Source of the DNA: Lachnospiraceae bacterium UBA5899
GTDB lineage: Bacteria; Bacillota; Clostridia; Lachnospirales; Lachnospiraceae
Length of the DNA: 47,462 bases
Direction: 5' to 3'
Assembly: GCA_002432425.1 (NCBI GenBank)
Contig: DJEL01000058.1
Span: 1 to 47,462, forward strand
Shown: one piece after another, positions 33,882-42,390 of the stretch
Layout of the letters: every line of letters begins with the position of its first letter
How positions within the stretch are numbered: the first letter of the stretch is position 1
Notes under the pieces: generated by a model
The model's input: the letters and a program-made list of their open reading frames with translations, nothing else
What the model was told of the DNA's origin: nothing
Databases searched by the model: none
Position numbers and translations under genes: made by a program

Positions 33882-34677
33882 GAAAAAGAAGAGGGAGTAC
33901 TTTACTGCCGCAAAAAAAGGTATTGTCCTGTATAAAATCTATTATTTTGAAGGAAAAGAAAAGGCAAAGTATCTGCTTTTCAGCCTTGGCTGTGTGCTGT
34001 TTTTATCCTGTTTCTTTTATGGTACGCCCCTTGTTGCGGTTCTGCTTCTGCCGTTAGCCGTGCAGATTTATGTCGGCATGCAGAATGTCAGGCAGAAACA
34101 GCGGAAAAGAGATTTGGAAATACAGTTCGGGGACTTCCTTATTTATCTGTCTGCCAATCTGCGGGCGGGTTTTTCCGTGGAAAATGCTTTTTTAGAGAGT
34201 GCCGGAGATATCCGCGGTCTGTACGGAGCAAGGGGAATGGACAGCAGAAATCTTATGGGAGCCGAGCTTAAGAAAATGGAAAAGGATTTTTCCTACAACA
34301 GACCGCTTGCGGATTTTCTGACAGAGCTTGGAGAACGCAGTGATGTGGAGCATATCCGGGAATTTGGGGATATCTTTTCGCTTGCGGTAAAGAGCGGTGG
34401 AAATCTTCCTTCCATTATTGAATCTGCGGCGACGCTGATAGGGGATGAGATATCCCTGAAACAGGAGATTGCCGTAGCGGTCAGCGGCAAACTATTTGAA
34501 CAGAAGATTATGAATTTCATCCCCTTTTTGCTGGTCGGCTATATTGAAATAGGAAATCCGGGCTTTTTTAAGGGCTTGTATGAAGGTGTTACCGGAAGAA
34601 CGGTCATGACGGTATGCCTGCTCTGTTATCTGGGAGCCCGTAGACTGGCAAACCGCATTGTGCTTGCTGTTTTGTGA
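33844..34677 (+). CDS. TadB-like pilus platform protein (T2SS F domain)
   Basis: 277 residues; two N-terminal spans and a C-terminal pair around a cytoplasmic T2SSF helical domain ('QFGDFLIYLSANLRAGFSVENAF', shown in part; 'EFGDIFSLAVKSGGNLPSIIE'; 'GKLFEQKIMNFIPFLLVG'). It anchors the ATPase and forms the inner-membrane core with TadC. ATG 33844 lies inside the end of tadA (38-base overlap) with AAAGGA 10 bases upstream; no later start keeps the hydrophobic N-terminus. Confidence 0.88.
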   Translation: MWKNLRQQVLCYKKKKREYFTAAKKGIVLYKIYYFEGKEKAKYLLFSLGCVLFLSCFFYGTPLVAVLLLPLAVQIYVGMQNVRQKQRKRDLEIQFGDFLIYLSANLRAGFSVENAFLESAGDIRGLYGARGMDSRNLMGAELKKMEKDFSYNRPLADFLTELGERSDVEHIREFGDIFSLAVKSGGNLPSIIESAATLIGDEISLKQEIAVAVSGKLFEQKIMNFIPFLLVGYIEIGNPGFFKGLYEGVTGRTVMTVCLLCYLGARRLANRIVLAVL

Positions 34678-34716
34678 CGGGAACCCATACCGGAAATCCG
34701 GTGGAAAGACAAAAGA

Positions 34717-35892
34717 ATGGACAAAAAGAAAAAACAGAAATACTGCATGCTTATGGTGGCGGCGGGATGCCTGATTTCCCTGCTGCTTATGATACAGGAC
34801 AAGGAAAAGGAGGTGCTGCGGGATGGCAGGTACATTTACAGAAATGAAGCAGGAAAAGGAGAACAGACAGTATGGCTGTCTGCAGAAAGTGAAGATGGCA
34901 AGCTGGCGGAAACAGAGCTGCGTGTTCAGGAGAATAGGTACTCAGAAGCAGAGCTGTCGGTTCTGTATGAGAAGCTGCTAAAGGAGCTGCCGGAAACCGT
35001 ACTGGGAGAAAATGCTTCCTGGGACAGGGTATCGGAGGATTTGTATTTGCCGGAAAAGATGTCGTCCTATCCGTTTACTCTGACCTGGAGCAGCGACAAT
35101 CCGCAGATTTTATCCGAAAGCGGAGCTTTGTTGCGCCAATCCTCCGTATCGGTAATTCTTACCCTAACGGTATATTACTACTCGTTTGAAAGGGTAGTGA
35201 ATTTTCCGGTTACGGTGGTGGAAAAGATGCCGGAGTATGAAGAAGCGGTGGAAAGAACGGCAGAACAGGCGGAAGAAGCCAGCCGGGGGGAAACTGTGAT
35301 TACCCTGCCGGAAGAAATTAACGGTGAAAAAGTGGTATGGAAAACAAAAAGAAAGGGAGGAAATCTATGGGCAGCAGGACTCGGAATAGGAACAGCACTG
35401 TTTTACTGGTTTGGGACAGAATGGCAGCAGAAAAAAGAACGGGAAAAGAAAATCGCGGTTATGGAAGAGGAATATCCCGCCATTGTCAATAAACTCACCC
35501 TCTATCTGGGAGCGGGTTTAAGCATCGGAAACAGTTGGAAGAAAATCGCGGAAAAGGGCTATGGCAAAAACCCGGTATACGAAGAAATGCTTTATGCAAG
35601 CAGGGAGATAGAAGGCGGGGCATCGGAAGCGGCTGCATTTGAAAACTTTGGCAAAAGAGTGGGACAGAAGAATTATGTAAAACTGACAGCGTTGTTGACA
35701 CAAAGTCTGCAAAAGGGAAATACCCAGTTGTTTACCACACTGCGCCAGGAGGTTACGGCACTGTCGGAAGAAAGAAGCGCCGCTTCCCGAAGAAAAGGGG
35801 AGGAAGCATCTACCAGACTTCTTTTTCCTATGATGCTTATGCTTGCCATGACAATGGTACTGATTATGTATCCGGCATTTTTAGCTTTTTAA
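34717..35892 (+). CDS. TadC-like platform protein with extracellular Ig-like insertion
   Basis: 391 residues, long for TadC. Residues 9-26 form a span, then about 30-190 are soluble and extracellular, with an atrophied bacterial-Ig-like stretch ('LYLPEKMSSYPFTLTWSSDN', 'FPVTVVEKM'). A second span at about 222-240 leads into a cytoplasmic T2SSF domain ('EEEYPAIVNKLTLYLGAGLS', 'YASREIEGGASEAAAFENFG') and a final C-terminal span. The T2SSF half and position after tadB identify TadC. The extracellular domain is unusual and may touch the growing pilus or peptidoglycan; that is inference. Confidence 0.82.
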   Translation: MDKKKKQKYCMLMVAAGCLISLLLMIQDKEKEVLRDGRYIYRNEAGKGEQTVWLSAESEDGKLAETELRVQENRYSEAELSVLYEKLLKELPETVLGENASWDRVSEDLYLPEKMSSYPFTLTWSSDNPQILSESGALLRQSSVSVILTLTVYYYSFERVVNFPVTVVEKMPEYEEAVERTAEQAEEASRGETVITLPEEINGEKVVWKTKRKGGNLWAAGLGIGTALFYWFGTEWQQKKEREKKIAVMEEEYPAIVNKLTLYLGAGLSIGNSWKKIAEKGYGKNPVYEEMLYASREIEGGASEAAAFENFGKRVGQKNYVKLTALLTQSLQKGNTQLFTTLRQEVTALSEERSAASRRKGEEASTRLLFPMMLMLAMTMVLIMYPAFLAF

Positions 35893-35914
35893 CCATGAAA
35901 AGAGGAGGACATTT

Positions 35915-36091
35915 ATGAGAAAGAAAAAAGGATTTCAGGATTTTTTAAGAGAAGAAGACGGCATGGGAACGGTCGAGGTTATTTTGATAATTGTGGTTCT
36001 GGTGGGACTGGTTATCCTTTTCAAATCACAGATTACGGCCATTGTGCAGTCATTGTTCAGTAAGATTACGGCAAAGACGGACAAGCTGTAA
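35915..36091 (+). CDS. Flp1-like major pilin
   Basis: 58 residues: basic leader 'MRKKKGFQDFLREEDG' followed by 'MGTVEVILIIVVLVGLVILF' and a short amphipathic tail. Cleavage after G16 leaves mature M+1 with Glu at +5 (E21), the rule for type IVb pilins. This is almost certainly the main pilus subunit and is the smallest gene in the operon. SD AGAGGAGG lies 9 bases before ATG 35915. 13 bases separate its stop from the next gene's start. Confidence 0.92.
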   Translation: MRKKKGFQDFLREEDGMGTVEVILIIVVLVGLVILFKSQITAIVQSLFSKITAKTDKL

Positions 36092-36104
36092 AGGAGGTAT
36101 ACAG

Positions 36105-37607
36105 ATGAATAGCAGACAAAGCATGGGTTGTTCTGTGAGGGAGGGTTTGGGGAACGGATATCTGACAGTTTTTCTGACACTGATTTTGACGGTAATGTTA
36201 TCTTTCAGCCTGACAATTATAGTGAGTGCCGGGGAAAATACCCGCCGGTTTGCGGCAGAGTGTGTGACGGATATTGGAATGAACAGCATTCTGGCAGAGT
36301 ATCACAGAGAGCTGCTGGAGCAATATAATGTCTTTTTTACAGATATTTCCTATGGTACGCAGGTGGTTGCCTATGAAAATATGACAGAACACTTAAAGAA
36401 TTACATTAACCACAATCTGCAGGACGATGACCTGTTTATGCAGGGAGTCTATGGAAATCTGATACATATGGAATTGGACAATATAGCGGTAAGCGGCGCC
36501 CTTTCTGCCTGCGAAGAGGGAGGCATATCCCTGCGCAGGCAGGCGGTGGATGCTATGAAGCAGGATGTGGGCATCACATATCTTGAAAAAACAGGCGACT
36601 GGCTGGCTGCCATACAAAACTCGGGAATTATGGATATCAATCTGCTGGAAAAGCAGAAGGAAGCAGAGGAAAAAGTTGTGGAGCTGACCGGAAAGAAGAT
36701 GGGTACATTGTTTGAAAAGGAAGAACAGGAAGACAGTGCGGTAACTTTTTACGAAGCAGGTATTCTGAATTTGGTGGCGGACAGGGACGAACTGTCTTCC
36801 CGGGAAATAACGCTTTCCCAATATGCTTCGCATCGTGCGCATTTTGAAAGCGGCGGTCTTTCGATGCCGGAAGGTTATGCAGATGATTTCTGGGATGAAC
36901 TGTTTTTTCACGAATACCTTATGTCCTATACCGGCCACTACGGAAAGACAAAGGAAAATTCCGGGTTAACAGATGACAAGAACTCCGGGGTGGCATATGA
37001 TAAGAACTTCGGGTTGGCTTATGAAACGGAATATCTTCTCACGGGAAAGGCAAAGGATATTGATAATCTCAAAGCGGTTGCCGGTCAGATACTGGCAATC
37101 AGGGGCGGCGCCAACCTAATTGCCCTTATGCAGGACGAAGGGAAAAAACAATATGCACAGATACTGGCGTTTTCCATGGCATCTGCGCTGGGAATGCCGG
37201 AAGCGGCGGAAGTACTGGAAGAATTGTTGGAAATTATCTGGGCTATGGCGGAAGCCTTGTATGATGTTTCCACGCTTTTGCAGGGAGGCAGAATTCCTGT
37301 TATCAAACAGCCGGAGGAATGGCATTATTCCATGGAAAATGCCCTTAACTTTGTGAAACCGGAGGCAGAGCAGACCAAGATAACGGATGGACTTTCTTAT
37401 GAAGATTACTTAAGAATTCTTTTGTGTTTCCATGGGAAAGAAGAGCTGACCATGCGGATGGCAGACGTTATGGAAATGAATATCCGGAATACTCCCGGAA
37501 ATGAAAATTTCTGTATGGACGGCTGCTTTGAGGCTTTTCGGGTGCAAATTGTCTATCGCAGTGAGCGGGACAAAACATATACCATAGATAGAACTTACGG
37601 ATACTGA
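36105..37607 (+). CDS. DUF5702/TadG-like surface protein
   Basis: 500 residues. The N-terminus 'GNGYLTVFLTLILTVMLSFS' anchors it and is followed by 'AECVTDIGMNSILAEYHREL' and 'LLEQYNVFFTDISYG', typical of DUF5702 proteins of Firmicutes Tad loci. The remainder is extracellular with a small internal repeat (DKNSGVAY/DKNFGLAY, about 36975-37022). It likely corresponds to TadG-like pseudopilin or tip proteins, but lacks Glu at +5 of the would-be cleavage site. SD AAAGGAGGT lies 5 bases before ATG 36105. Confidence 0.85.
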   Translation: MNSRQSMGCSVREGLGNGYLTVFLTLILTVMLSFSLTIIVSAGENTRRFAAECVTDIGMNSILAEYHRELLEQYNVFFTDISYGTQVVAYENMTEHLKNYINHNLQDDDLFMQGVYGNLIHMELDNIAVSGALSACEEGGISLRRQAVDAMKQDVGITYLEKTGDWLAAIQNSGIMDINLLEKQKEAEEKVVELTGKKMGTLFEKEEQEDSAVTFYEAGILNLVADRDELSSREITLSQYASHRAHFESGGLSMPEGYADDFWDELFFHEYLMSYTGHYGKTKENSGLTDDKNSGVAYDKNFGLAYETEYLLTGKAKDIDNLKAVAGQILAIRGGANLIALMQDEGKKQYAQILAFSMASALGMPEAAEVLEELLEIIWAMAEALYDVSTLLQGGRIPVIKQPEEWHYSMENALNFVKPEAEQTKITDGLSYEDYLRILLCFHGKEELTMRMADVMEMNIRNTPGNENFCMDGCFEAFRVQIVYRSERDKTYTIDRTYGY

Positions 37608-37652
37608 GTCCGTTTGTAAACAGCAGAAAAAGAAAGTGGGGATGTCCCTTTT

Positions 37653-38588
37653 ATGGGAAAAAACAAATTTCTCTCATCAACTTATAATCGAATAAGCACA
37701 AAACATCCTTCTCATTTTCTCACAAATATATCCCATTATGTTTGTAAGAACTACTCCTTAAACAAAATACATTCCATAAGAGGGATATCCCCACTTTCTT
37801 TTGCGAAAGGAAGCATGACCGCGGAAGCGGCGATGGTTCTTCCGCTGTTTCTGTTCTGCTTTCTCAATCTGTTTTCGGTTTTGAATATCTACAGTCTGCA
37901 AACGACCCTGATGGCAGCGTTACGGGAAACAGGGCAGGATTTGTGCGTGTACGGTTATGCCTATGAACGGATGGTGCAGGAAGAGGATGATGAAGGGCTG
38001 GAGGCATTTGCGGAAAATATTGCTTTCTCCTACAGCTATGTAAAGTATAAGGTGGAAAATTACTGCGGCAAAAAGTATCTGGAACAATCGCCGTTGAGCT
38101 ATGGAAAGAAAGGACTTGTTTACGCCGATTCTTCCGTACTGCAACAGGGAGATATTGTGGATTTGGTTGTATCTTACCGGGTTTCGCCGCTTATAGATTT
38201 GGCTGGGTTCCGGCCGAAATGGTTTTACAGCCGATATTACGGGAGAGCCTGGACGGGCTATGATGTGGAGGCAGCCGGGCAGGAGGAAATGGTGTATGTA
38301 GCAGAGCATGCCAGAGTTTTTCACAAAGAGCCTTCCTGCACTTACATCAATCTTTCCGTCAGCAGGGTAACGGCGGATGCATTGCCGGCACTGACTAATT
38401 CTGAGGGGAAACATTATAATCCGTGTGAAATATGCAGACCGGATAAGGAGCAGGTACTTTATATTACACAGGAAGGGTACCGCTATCATGGAAATGCCGG
38501 ATGCCGGGGATTGAAACGCACGGTTTATATGGCAAAAAGGAAGGATGTGGAGGGCAGCTTAAGCCCCTGCGGAAGATGTTATCCGTAA
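37653..38588 (+). CDS. TadE-like pseudopilin with duplicated His/Cys C-terminal motif
   Basis: 311 residues. A long AT-rich leader (1-53) precedes 'GSMTAEAAMVLPLFLFCFLN' with a cleavage after G53 and Glu at +5 (E58). The extracellular part ends in two copies of an H-x4-C ... C-x2-C unit: H224/C229/C258/C261 and H279/C284/C306/C309, each introduced by 'VYVAEHARVFH' or 'LYITQEGYRYH'. Similar H/C units bind zinc in nuclease- and Ada-like domains. This would be a zinc-bound or disulphide-held tip on the pseudopilin. The start is uncertain: only weak SD (GGGGATG) before ATG 37653; ATG 37815 is possible but would lose the leader. Confidence 0.82.
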   Translation: MGKNKFLSSTYNRISTKHPSHFLTNISHYVCKNYSLNKIHSIRGISPLSFAKGSMTAEAAMVLPLFLFCFLNLFSVLNIYSLQTTLMAALRETGQDLCVYGYAYERMVQEEDDEGLEAFAENIAFSYSYVKYKVENYCGKKYLEQSPLSYGKKGLVYADSSVLQQGDIVDLVVSYRVSPLIDLAGFRPKWFYSRYYGRAWTGYDVEAAGQEEMVYVAEHARVFHKEPSCTYINLSVSRVTADALPALTNSEGKHYNPCEICRPDKEQVLYITQEGYRYHGNAGCRGLKRTVYMAKRKDVEGSLSPCGRCYP

Positions 38589-38664
38589 GTATTGGTATAA
38601 GGTATGAAAGCACATGGTGGCAAAAGCAGGAGCTTAAGGTATTTATAAGGGAAGGAATGAAAAA

Positions 38665-39117
38665 ATGGATTTGGGAATTTGGCAGAAAATAGGAAGCATA
38701 GGTATCCTTGCAGTCAGCACATTATGGGATATCCGCTTTAAGAAAATACCTTTCTATATAATGGCAGCAGGCTTACTTCCGGGGCTTATTCTTTTGGGAC
38801 TGCGTTTCGGACAGAGCACGGGAAGCACCTTTGGCGGGAAACTGATGGAAGCAGCCGGATGCTTTCTGCCCGGTTTATTTTTGCTGCTCCTGTCTTTTCT
38901 GACAGAAAGAAAGGTGGGCATGGGCGATGGAGTACTGCTTCTTATCATAGGAGCTATGGAGGGAGGAAGAATTACCGGATTTGTTTTTTGCTGGGGACTC
39001 TTTTTGCAATCTCTCTTTGCAGTCATTTTGGTCATTCTAAAGAAAGCCGACAGGAAGACGGAGCTGCCTTTCGTGCCGTTTCTTTTGATGGGGAGGTTGA
39101 TATTGTTTGTTATGTAA
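38665..39117 (+). CDS. Second A24 prepilin peptidase
   Basis: 150 residues with four or more spans. It keeps both catalytic aspartates: 'LWDIRFKKIPFY' and 'ERKVGMGDGVLLL' (GxGD). It differs from the first peptidase (31245) in sequence and lacks an N-terminal methylase domain, as is usual in Tad loci. Two peptidases may split work between pilin and pseudopilins. SD AAGGGAAGG is about 13 bases before ATG 38665. It overlaps the next gene by 11 bases. Confidence 0.85.
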   Translation: MDLGIWQKIGSIGILAVSTLWDIRFKKIPFYIMAAGLLPGLILLGLRFGQSTGSTFGGKLMEAAGCFLPGLFLLLLSFLTERKVGMGDGVLLLIIGAMEGGRITGFVFCWGLFLQSLFAVILVILKKADRKTELPFVPFLLMGRLILFVM

Positions 39118-39598
39118 GAATTCAGCAAAAACGGACAGATGGTACAGTAAAGCTTTTTCCGGATATATGACATTGGAGGCAACTTTTATTCTGCTGCTTA
39201 CATTTACCGTTATTTTATTTCTTTTTTATGCCGGTATTTATCAGTATGACAAATGTGTCATAAAACAGAATGCTTACATAGCGGCACTGCGCGGCAGCAG
39301 GGAATATGCCGGGAATGCGGACCGGGTACTTGCCTTAAGCAAAGAAAATTTCGAGGAGCTTTCCAAGGACTCTTATGTGGGATTGTCTTATGACTATCAG
39401 GTGGAATATGCAGGCGGCATACAAAGGAAAGCAATAGTTTCCCTGTCCGGTCATATGGAGGTTCCGGTAAAAGCCTATGACAATCTGTTCCCGGCAGGCG
39501 GATGGGACATACAGGAAACGGTGGAAAGCGGCTGCAGGGACCCGGTCTATCTGCTGCGTTTCTGTCGACGCATCATCAGGAAAAAACAAAGTCAATAA
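39107..39598 (+). CDS. Second TadE-like pseudopilin
   Basis: 163 residues: leader to G19, then 'YMTLEATFILLLTFTVILFL' with Glu at +5 (E24), followed by an extracellular domain ending in a basic tail. It pairs with the TadE-like protein encoded upstream. The start is probably TTG 39107, with GGGGAGG 11 bases upstream; no ATG suits. It overlaps the second peptidase gene. Confidence 0.8.
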   Translation: MLCKNSAKTDRWYSKAFSGYMTLEATFILLLTFTVILFLFYAGIYQYDKCVIKQNAYIAALRGSREYAGNADRVLALSKENFEELSKDSYVGLSYDYQVEYAGGIQRKAIVSLSGHMEVPVKAYDNLFPAGGWDIQETVESGCRDPVYLLRFCRRIIRKKQSQ

Positions 39599-39621
39599 AA
39601 TACACAGAGGAGCAGAAAAAC

Positions 39622-40665
39622 ATGGAAAAAGAATACATCAGCAGTTACAACAGAAATTACCTGAAGATAAAGCCGCAGGGAGAACTGCAGGGCAAACTGC
39701 GTTACCAGTATCAGATTTTAACGGGAAAGAAACTGGAAGGCATTCTGGGAGCGGATTTTCATATTCATAACGGAGAAAGCGGGTTGTATTACGACATTAC
39801 CGGTAAGGTAAATCTGCCGACACTGTTTTCCAAAAAGAAAATCAGTCTTAATTTTATGAACCGTTTTATCGGCAGCCTGGAAACCGCATTGTGGTCTTTG
39901 AAACAGTACCTGCTGGATGAAAGAAACCTGATGCTGCAGCCGGAGTACCTGTATGTGGATATGGATAATGTGCAGAACCAGAGCAGTCCGGAAGGCAGTC
40001 TGTATTTTGTTTACTGTCCGTATTATACGGAAACGGAGGAAAGAGATGTGGAGCCGCTTTTTACTTTTTTGTTGGAAAAGGCAGAGGAAGAGGATGCCGA
40101 GCTTATGGATGCCATCTTCAGTCTGTATGCGGCATGGGAAAACCTGGGAGAGCAGTTTCGGGGAGAGGATCTGCTGCACGCCTGGCCCATGGAAATAAGC
40201 AGCGGAGCGGAAGAAGCAGGCGTAAGGGATGCAACAGGAGGAAAGGGAGATAAAGGTAGCAGAGACAGAGAAAAGCTATCCGGGGAAAATACATATGCCG
40301 TGGTGCAGGAAGAAAACATGCATTATGAAGAAAAAGGAGACAGGAAACTGTATGGTAATGACGAAGGAAAAGAGGAACGGAAACTGTACGGTAACGGCAG
40401 ACAGAACAGGCGGGTACTTACTCTCACCCGGTTTCCGGTAATTATCGGACGGAAGCCGGAGTACGCGGATTTGGTTATCAATGAGCCGTCTGTTGACAGT
40501 ATGCACGTTAAAATTCTGGAAGAAAACGGTCATATTTATATGGAAGATATGAACGCGGCGGCAGGAACCTTCAAGAACGGCATACAGCTTAGACCCTACG
40601 AAAGAGTCGAACTTCTGAGGGAAGATGAGGTAAAATTCGGAAAGCTGGAATTCACGTATCGATAG
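39622..40665 (+). CDS. DUF6382-FHA domain protein
   Basis: 347 residues, cytoplasmic. The N-terminal half ('YNRNYLKIKPQGELQGKLRY', 'YDITGKVNLPTLF') matches DUF6382, a family often fused to FHA. A charged repetitive linker (RKLYGN twice) leads to a C-terminal FHA domain ('FPVIIGRKPEYADLVIN', 'SVDSMHVKI', 'AAGTFKNGIQL'), which binds phosphothreonine. The usual FHA Ser-Arg before His is Ser-Met here. It probably couples the pilus machine to Ser/Thr kinase signalling; no kinase gene is in the window. GAGGAGCAG precedes ATG 39622. Confidence 0.85.
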   Translation: MEKEYISSYNRNYLKIKPQGELQGKLRYQYQILTGKKLEGILGADFHIHNGESGLYYDITGKVNLPTLFSKKKISLNFMNRFIGSLETALWSLKQYLLDERNLMLQPEYLYVDMDNVQNQSSPEGSLYFVYCPYYTETEERDVEPLFTFLLEKAEEEDAELMDAIFSLYAAWENLGEQFRGEDLLHAWPMEISSGAEEAGVRDATGGKGDKGSRDREKLSGENTYAVVQEENMHYEEKGDRKLYGNDEGKEERKLYGNGRQNRRVLTLTRFPVIIGRKPEYADLVINEPSVDSMHVKILEENGHIYMEDMNAAAGTFKNGIQLRPYERVELLREDEVKFGKLEFTYR

Positions 40666-40734
40666 CTGACATTGACAGTGCCGCAGAGAGATGATAACCT
40701 AAACGTATCAAAAACAACAATAGGTGATGATTTC

Positions 40735-41340
40735 ATGGACTTAAAAGAAAGCAAGGCATATGTCAGCATAGGTATTGTGGCACTGAACGCCATTATATTT
40801 CTGATATGTACATTTACCGGAAATTTGTTATATAATATAGGGGAAATCAGCCCTCAGCTCTTTTTTGAAGGCGGTCAGTATTACCGGATATTTACATCCA
40901 TGTTTCTGCATGCGGATATTGAACACATTGCCAGCAATATGATTATTTTGTTTGGATTAGGCATGATGATGGAAAAAGAAACGGGACATGTAACTTTTGG
41001 CGTTCTCTACCTTCTGACCGGCATCATAGGAAATGCGGCTTCCCTGTTCTACAAAATCTATATGGGAGAATGGGCGGTAGCTTCCTTAGGAGCCAGCGGT
41101 GCTGTATTCGGCATGGAGGGTGTGCTTTTAGCCTTTGTTATGCAGTATCCGGAGAGAATGCGGTATGCTTCATGGGAAAAGATAGCCATTATGGTCATTT
41201 ATTCTATATATTGCGGCATCCGTTCCGAAAACATTGACAATGCGGCGCATATCGGCGGCTTTGCATCGGGATTTCTGCTGGGACTGCTTGTCTGCATAGT
41301 GCGCAAGGCAAGAAAACCGAAAAACGGATACTGGAATTAA
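40735..41340 (+). CDS. Rhomboid-family intramembrane serine protease
   Basis: 201 residues, six spans. Catalytic dyad S121 in 'GASGAVFGM' and H172 in 'NAAHIGGFASGFLLG', with oxyanion Asn in 'IEHIASNMIILFGLG'. It cleaves single-pass membrane proteins; pilus or surface proteins encoded next to it are candidate substrates, but this is only proximity. ATG 40735 is chosen; the upstream open frame from TTG 40672 lacks membrane features. Confidence 0.93.
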   Translation: MDLKESKAYVSIGIVALNAIIFLICTFTGNLLYNIGEISPQLFFEGGQYYRIFTSMFLHADIEHIASNMIILFGLGMMMEKETGHVTFGVLYLLTGIIGNAASLFYKIYMGEWAVASLGASGAVFGMEGVLLAFVMQYPERMRYASWEKIAIMVIYSIYCGIRSENIDNAAHIGGFASGFLLGLLVCIVRKARKPKNGYWN

Positions 41341-41372
41341 GCATTCAGGCTATGAAAGGATGACAGGCATTT

Positions 41373-42362
41373 ATGAAAATAAACATTTACTATGGCGGAC
41401 GGGGGCTTATCAATGACCCTACCTTATATGTAATGAACAAAATGCAGGAAGTGCTGGAAGAACTTCATGTGACGGTGGAGCGCTTTTACCTGCAGGAGTT
41501 AAAGAACAATATTACTACCCTGCCGCAGACACTTAAGGATGCCGACGGCATTATTTTAGCGTCCACAGTGGAATGGTACGGCATCGGCGGCTATATGCAG
41601 CAGTTTCTGGATGCCTGCTGGCTGTACGGGGACAAGGAAAAAATCGGAAAAATCTATATGTGTCCCATTGTGATGTCCACAACCTACGGGGAACGAGAAG
41701 GCAAATTAAATCTTGCCACCGCATGGGAAATTCTGGGCGGACGCCCCTGCAGCGGTATATGCGGCTACATCCCGGACACAACCGAGCTGGAAACCAATAA
41801 GGGATATCTTACCATCATTGAAAAGAAAGCGGAAAATATGTACCGCACCATCAATCAGAAAATGGTAAGCTTTCCGTCCAGCAATCAGGCAGTGAAAAAT
41901 ACCGTATCCAGTATGCCGGGCATCGAACTGACACCGCAGGAGTCGGAGCAGCTTTCCCAGTATGTTTCCGATGATGTTTATATGCAGACGCAGAAAGCAG
42001 ATATTCAGGAACTTACCAGCCTGTTTAAGGACATGATGGAAGACACGCCGGAAGCATCACAGGAAACTAAGGCGGCTTTTGAAAGAGCATTTAAGCCGCA
42101 GCAGGGATTACAGGCGACTTATAAATTATTTGTAGGGGAAGGAAAAACACCGCTTACCATCGTTGTAAACGGCGATGAAATCAAGTGTGACCACGATGAT
42201 GCCAAAGAAGCGGATGTGGAAATCCGTCTGGATAAATCGGTGCTGGAGGATATTTTTGCCGGCAAGATGAGCTTCCAGAGAGCCTTCATGGCGGGAGAAA
42301 TGAAGATGAAGGGTGAATTTCGCATTTTAAGGGCTATGGACCAGATTTTTGTGTTTCAATAA
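41373..42362 (+). CDS. Flavodoxin-like NAD(P)H-dependent oxidoreductase fused to SCP2-like domain
   Basis: 329 residues. The N-terminal 170 form a flavodoxin-like fold ('MKINIYYGGRGLINDPT', 'DADGIILASTVEWYGIGGYM', 'MSTTYGEREG'), and the C-terminal 110 ('ATYKLFVGEGKTPLTIVVNG', 'ADVEIRLDKSVLEDIFAGKM', 'GEMKMKGEFRILRAMDQIF') match a sterol carrier protein 2 (SCP2) lipid-binding domain. The fusion suggests a flavin reductase acting on a hydrophobic substrate. SD GAAAGGATGAC upstream of ATG 41373. Substrate unknown. Confidence 0.85.
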   Translation: MKINIYYGGRGLINDPTLYVMNKMQEVLEELHVTVERFYLQELKNNITTLPQTLKDADGIILASTVEWYGIGGYMQQFLDACWLYGDKEKIGKIYMCPIVMSTTYGEREGKLNLATAWEILGGRPCSGICGYIPDTTELETNKGYLTIIEKKAENMYRTINQKMVSFPSSNQAVKNTVSSMPGIELTPQESEQLSQYVSDDVYMQTQKADIQELTSLFKDMMEDTPEASQETKAAFERAFKPQQGLQATYKLFVGEGKTPLTIVVNGDEIKCDHDDAKEADVEIRLDKSVLEDIFAGKMSFQRAFMAGEMKMKGEFRILRAMDQIFVFQ

Positions 42363-42390
42363 ATAATAGATAGAATGGAGAATGTGCGCT

